A DNA stretch of 64,000 nt, from positions 1,116,001 to 1,180,000 of the forward strand of contig PCDI01000002.1 of assembly GCA_002778195.1 (NCBI GenBank). The letters are read 5' to 3'. The position numbers were made by a program, and so were the translations under genes. This DNA is from Raffaelea ambrosiae (taxonomy: Eukaryota > Ascomycota > Sordariomycetes > Ophiostomatales > Ophiostomataceae). Below, piece after piece: positions 59,688 through 64,000 of this stretch (position 1 is its first letter; every line of letters starts with the position of its first letter). The notes under the pieces are model-generated. The model saw only the letters and a program-made list of their open reading frames with translations. It ran no database searches and was not told where the DNA came from.

Positions 59688-61148
59688 CTACAGGCCCGGA
59701 CCCTCGTATGCTCCACGGTTCGGCTTGGACGAGGCCGGCACCGGGTGGCCGTAGTAGTCCTGGCCGCCGTTGTCGGCAATCACGGCCCCGTTGTGCAGGG
59801 CTGGCGACGTCTTCTTCAGCCGGTAGCCGCCCACCGAGTCGAGCGTGTTGCCGCCCTGGCCCGGGTCCACAAAGCCGGGGTCGCCGGAAATGCCGTTGTC
59901 CGTCGGCCGCTCGACGCCCTCGAACACGTTGTACGCCCAGCTGATGTTGGCGTGGTACGGCAGCGTCGAGTTGTTGTTGCCGACAAAGATGTTGTTCGAG
60001 AAGACGGTGTTGTTGGGCACCGCGATCTGGAAGTTCTTGTCCGGGCAGTACATGACGTTCTGGTAAAAGTGCATCGTCACGTCGCTGTTCGAGGTGGTGT
60101 GCGTGCGGCAGTCGTTTTCAAAGATGTTGTACCGGACCACCTGTGTCGCGCCACCGGGCTCGCCGCACCGGTCACAATCCAAAAATGCGCCGCCGGCATT
60201 GTCATGGCTATAATTATATTCCACCGTGCAGGTGCCCGTGTTTCCCCAGTCGCAGTCGAAGGCCTCGCTGTCGACGATGGACATGACCGTGCCGTACACC
60301 ACATTGTGCCGCATGACCGGGTTGTGGTCGCCCAGCACCCAGATGCCAGCAAAGTTTCCGCCCGTGTACGGGTACTTGCCGGTGCCCAGATAGCTCGCGA
60401 TGTTGTAGTCGATCAGCGGCGCGTTGCTGAACGACACGATGACACCGTCGCCGCCGCACTTGTCGATGCGATTGCGGGTCACGTGCGTGTTGTTGGACCG
60501 GCTGCCCAGCACTCCCACCCGCACCTTGATGCCGCCACCGCCACAGTCCGAAACACTGTTGTGGCGCACCAGGATGTCGTTGTAATGGCCGCCGTTGGCG
60601 ACGCCCACGAGTATGCCACACGACTGCACAAAGTCGTCGTTGTACGTCTTCTTGTCCGTCTGCCCGGCCACGTCAAACACCGTGTTGCCCTCGATGGTGA
60701 TACCCCTGTGCGTCTGGCCGTCTGTCGCCTGCACGTTGATGCCCTGGCGCCGGCCGATCGTGGCCGCCGGGTTGGTCACCGCGAGATTGGTCACCGTCCA
60801 GAAGTCCACGTTGGTCAGGTTCACGGCGGCCCCGAGGACGCCCGTCCCGTTGATGATGGGCTTGCTGGTGTCCCAGCCGTCGCTGTACTTGGAGATGGTG
60901 ATGGGCGCCTGCTCCGTGCCGGAGCCCTTGGGCTGCAGCACGCCCTCGCAGGTGGTGCCAGACTTGAACAGGAGAAAGTCGCCGGCCGTGAACGTCTGCT
61001 CGTTCACCTGGTCGATGGAGTTCCAGGGACTGGCCTTTGTTCCCGCGCCCTCTGCCGCCTGTGAGCAGTCGACGTAATGCTTGGCGGCCAGCGCATGGCT
61101 GGCGAAGCCCGCAATGGCCAGCAGCAGCAGCTTTGTTGTGGGGGCCAT
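59688..61148 (-). CDS. Secreted right-handed parallel beta-helix protein, pectate lyase-like fold (486 aa)
   Basis: A single-exon gene. Start at 61,148 gives a clean signal peptide (MAPTTKLLLLAIAGFASHALA); a farther upstream in-frame ATG at 61,265 adds an unlikely hydrophobic leader. The mature part begins AKHYVDCSQAAEGAGTKASP and NSIDQVNEQTF, the typical entry of such proteins (short strands, then DxILFKSG; here GDFLLFKSGTTCEG). It then runs through PbH1-type repeats rich in N and G: ITIEGNTVFDV, ILVRHNSVSDCGGGGIKV, THVTRNRIDKCGGDGV, PVMRHNVVYGTV, QVVRYNIFENDC, VFSNNIFVGNN. It ends in a D(Y)YGHP...GAYE motif. Many N-glycosylation sites. Probably a polysaccharide lyase or hydrolase; the substrate cannot be read. 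Confidence 0.85.
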   Translation of the reverse strand: MAPTTKLLLLAIAGFASHALAAKHYVDCSQAAEGAGTKASPWNSIDQVNEQTFTAGDFLLFKSGTTCEGVLQPKGSGTEQAPITISKYSDGWDTSKPIINGTGVLGAAVNLTNVDFWTVTNLAVTNPAATIGRRQGINVQATDGQTHRGITIEGNTVFDVAGQTDKKTYNDDFVQSCGILVGVANGGHYNDILVRHNSVSDCGGGGIKVRVGVLGSRSNNTHVTRNRIDKCGGDGVIVSFSNAPLIDYNIASYLGTGKYPYTGGNFAGIWVLGDHNPVMRHNVVYGTVMSIVDSEAFDCDWGNTGTCTVEYNYSHDNAGGAFLDCDRCGEPGGATQVVRYNIFENDCRTHTTSNSDVTMHFYQNVMYCPDKNFQIAVPNNTVFSNNIFVGNNNSTLPYHANISWAYNVFEGVERPTDNGISGDPGFVDPGQGGNTLDSVGGYRLKKTSPALHNGAVIADNGGQDYYGHPVPASSKPNRGAYEGPGL

Positions 61149-61941
61149 GGCGAGAGGATACGGACAGGAGAAGAACAGGGGGAAGAAGAAAGTGATCGGG
61201 AATAGCTTGAACACAGGAGCGCCAATGGGATCAAAGTGGAAGCCCGAAAGCGAAACAAGCGCCAACAGTCAACGGTTCCTGCAGAAGGCCGACTTTTGTA
61301 TGCTCTCGTAGACCACAGGCCCAAAGAGACACGGAAATGCATGGCGAGATATAACACGAGCATGCATCTATGAAATCGAGGCGCGCGAATAACGTGCCCA
61401 GCCATTCAGGACTGCGATCCTACCGCCGCATGAATACATACGCCGAGACCCACCTGCCTCTGGATGATCGGCACTCTGCATATGTTTGGGGGAAGTGACG
61501 TTGCGTTGCGTCAAGCATGTCCATTCCCCTCTTCCCCCAATCCACCATCTGATGTCTCCGCTCGATCGTTCGGGGTGCTTCTTCCACCGGCCACCGGCAC
61601 CGTCCCGACACCTTTTAGAGCAGGGTACGGACCAAACCAATTGTCTGTGAGCCGACGTACAAGGGTCCTTGCAAGCACAGCTTAGCATGGATGTCCAGAG
61701 TTTGAGACATGGAAACGTGAGTACTGGAAAATTATATCGTGTTCATCTTTGTGGTGTATCCAACAGACTACCTAGATGTAAGTGTGTGTGTGTGTGTGCG
61801 CTTTACGCAAACACCAAATCTACTCGTAAAATGCGTGTGCGTCTAGCTATTGCTGCTCGTTGCTGCCCGTCGTTGCATTTCTTCTCTATCGCCGCGAGGT
61901 TGCCAGCAGGGACTGGAGTTTGTGACGGATGCGAGGACAGC
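61149..61941. other. Intergenic region between beta-helix and DUF2264 genes
   Basis: Holds the promoter of the beta-helix gene and the 3' end of the DUF2264 gene. It includes a (TG)n microsatellite at about 61,781-61,799. No domain-bearing frame is seen. Confidence 0.5.
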
Positions 61942-64000
61942 TCATACCAGTGACAGCTCGCCGTCTTCGCCGAATGCAACCTTGGGCACCGCCGACCAGC
62001 GGGCCTGGATATCGGCCGTCTGGACGGTCTTGTCTTTGAATGAGACGGCGAACACGGCGGTGGCAATGACCAGCTCGTGGCTGACGGGCCAGGCCTTGCA
62101 GCTATGGCGGATGGCAGGTAGCGACGTCTGCTGCATGAGCAGGTTGGTGTTGGGATCGACATGCACGAGTTCTCCGTTGGTCTCCTCGATGTGTGACAGC
62201 TCCGTCGGCGGCGACACGTCCACAATGCCTGTGGCGCCGACCTTGCTGAGGAGAAAGCACGACTTTGGCGTCTCCAATATGCCCTCATCTTGAATCTTGG
62301 CCTCCTCCAGGGACATACCGACATGGCCCTGCACCTGGTATCGCCAGAGGAAGCGGCCATCGGACTTGCGGCACGCATAGTTGGAAAAGCCGCCTTCCAC
62401 GGCAGAAAAGGTGTCCTCCTTGGTGAAGCCCCTGGACCCGCTGCGGATGCGGTGCACACGGACGTGCCAGTCGGGCCAGCTGTCGCTGGGTGGGATCAGA
62501 GTGGTCTCAATGTCCACGGCGCGGCTCTTCCACGGCTTCCAGTGGCTGACCAGAGCAGGCAGGGTGCCGCCCCCCGGGGCCGGGAGCTCGACAAACTGCG
62601 TGTCGCCGACCGAGGTCCAGCGCACAGTCCACGACTCGCCGTCGTCGGGGCTCAGGGCCAGCGCGTTGTCGGGAGCCAGCTGGTGGAGCAGGGGGCCGGT
62701 GGGCACGTTGAAGCCAAAGGCAGACGAGTAGGCAAACTTGGCATACTTGGCCCTGGTGGCCTTCATCTGCCACACGGCAAACTGGCCGGACGACAGCAGG
62801 AAGTGGTGGTTGCCCTTGGGGTGGTTACACAGGATGTGCCGCGTAGGCTTGAGCAGCCGGATGGCAGTGACGTCCTTTGGGGTGGGGGACGAGAGCCCAG
62901 CGCGGGTGGCGGCCAGCGGATGGGGCAGCTCCTCAGACGTCCAGAAGGGGTCGGTGGCAGGCAGGTTGGCGACGACCAGGGCCTTGAGCGCCCAGTAGGG
63001 CGACTGGGGCGAGTTGTAGTCCTCGGCCATGTACATATTGGGATACAGGAAACCGATGCTCAGGGTGCCGTCAGGCCAGAAGACGCCATCGGAGTGGCTG
63101 GCCCACCAGCGCAGATGGCGCAGCAGCATGCCCTTGACGGCGCCGTGGGACATCAGCTCGTCCGAGTCGTCGCAGAGGCCGACGCTGGCAAAGGCAGCGT
63201 AGAAGGCACCCATGGCAAACCTGTACGTAAGCGAGCGACCAAAGGCAATAGGAGCCCCTGTGATGGCGCATTTTGGGTTAGCTTGACAAGCTCTTGCGAA
63301 GAAGGAAAAAGAAGATGCATGAGTAGAACTACTCGTTTTGCTGCAAAGAAGTGGAGAGCTGGACAAGCTCATGGGGGGGGGGGGGGGGGGACGAAAGATC
63401 CTTACCGTCGACATCAGAGTAGGCCCAGAAGCTCCGGATGTACTGCCGAGCCCGGTCCCGGAACAGGGCACAGCGCACGGGGTCCAAGTCAGCGGCAAAC
63501 TTGGAGTACAGCAGCTGGCTGAACTGGATGGCAAAGCTGCCAGAATAGTAGTCCATGGAGCGGCTCTCGACGGCGTGCTCGCCGACGCCCTCCTCCTCGC
63601 CGGGCTGCGTGGCCACGGGACGCCAGGCGCCGTCCGACGACCAGCCCTCGGCGACGTACTGCTTCTCCAGGAACACCAGCTCCTCGTCCATCAGCGGCCA
63701 CAGCGCGTCGGCCGGCTCGCCGCAGACCTTGATGAGGGCCAGGTTGGTGAGCACGCGGAACCAGCGCCAGTTGTTGGGCGGCATGACCTTGTTGTTGAGG
63801 GTCTGCAGCCACGTCGACAGGTTCTTCTTGTCCTGCGGCGCCATCGGCGTGTAGAAGGCGTCGGGGGCGGCCAGCAGCGCGTACGAGATGATCTCGGCCT
63901 CGACCATGCGCTGGTCCCAGTCCTGCATGGCGCCCCAGTACCCGGGCGACTCCGGGTCGACGCCGCTGCGCAGGCCGTCCACCCACTTCTGCAGCAACGC
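61942..64000 (-). CDS. DUF2264 domain protein (partial; 5' end beyond the window)
   Basis: Exon 2 63,257-61,942 ends in TAG-type stop after GEDGELSLV; intron 63,405-63,258 (GTAAGG...ACAG); the upstream exon runs from 63,406 past 64,000, so the N-terminus is missing. At least 636 residues are visible. DUF2264 landmarks: MQDWDQRMVEAEIISYALL, KVMPPNNWRWFRVLTNLAL, SMDYYSGSFAIQFSQLLYS, GRSLTYRFAMGAFYAAF, VKGMLLRHLRWW, DGTLSIGFLYPNMYMAEDYN, SPYWALKALV, KYAKFAYSSAFGFNV. The family has an (alpha/alpha) toroid-like N-terminal half and a beta C-terminal half, like some polysaccharide lyases; enzymatic role is not established here. Same direction as the beta-helix and transporter genes. Confidence 0.88.
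63373..63390. repeat. Run of 18 G within the DUF2264 intron
   Basis: A plus-strand poly-G tract (poly-C in the transcript), about 16 bases from the 5' splice site of the intron. Confidence 0.95.

Noticed and set aside
59604..61064. Plus-strand open frame of 486 codons, Val/Ala/Arg/His-rich
   Set aside because: It is the mirror of the beta-helix gene; the minus strand has a signal peptide and repeat motifs, this frame has none.
62290..63522. Plus-strand open frame of 410 codons
   Set aside because: Mirror of the DUF2264 gene and it crosses that gene's intron. No domain content.

Overview
The window is from a filamentous ascomycete; a Sordariomycete-like member of the Pezizomycotina is my best guess, but nothing fixes the genus. 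Two compartments meet at about 49.3 kb. Left of that point the DNA is AT-rich, full of TpA, almost free of CpA and TpG, yet still rich in CpG. That is the mark of repeat-induced point mutation (RIP). Right of it the composition is normal and there are intron-bearing genes with GT-AG introns of about 50-140 bases.

Positions 1-49,300 are a nest of dead transposons with no intact gene. Family 1 is a Ty3/gypsy element with very long LTRs (about 2.6 kb, TG...CA ends mutated to TA...TA). It occurs as copy A (1-4,976, minus), copy B (5,686-16,551, minus), a stub of a third (19,136-20,127, minus), copy D (33,380-40,905, plus), a lone plus-strand LTR (42,052-44,655) and copy F (44,690-48,603, minus). 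Copies A, B and the stub are in tandem and share LTRs. Copy B was later hit by a 2,066-base Fot1/pogo-like DNA transposon (7,276-9,341, TA target duplication) and a 3,710-base PIF/Harbinger-like transposon (11,535-15,244, TAA duplication). Family 2 is a chromodomain gypsy element (20,904-33,379, minus) whose gag is split by family 3, a less mutated chromodomain gypsy element (26,862-32,489, minus) with identical 5-base target duplications (AAGTC). Both family 1 (inside the LTR) and family 2 (between chromodomain and 3' LTR) carry remains of an antisense reading frame with a zinc-cluster-like cysteine pattern. This is the most unusual thing in the window.

Positions 49,300-64,000 hold six genes: a LaeA-like SAM methyltransferase (plus, 8 exons), an aldo-keto reductase (plus, 8 exons), a secreted RNase T1-type ribonuclease (minus, 3 exons), an MFS sugar transporter (minus, 2 exons), a secreted right-handed beta-helix protein (minus, 1 exon) and a DUF2264 protein that runs off the right edge (minus). 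A broken short-chain dehydrogenase fragment lies between the reductase and the ribonuclease. The last three genes lie in the same direction and suggest a carbohydrate-use neighbourhood (secreted polysaccharide-active protein, sugar importer, DUF2264 enzyme); this is inference from context. All splice models were built by eye from reading frame, splice consensus and family expectation.
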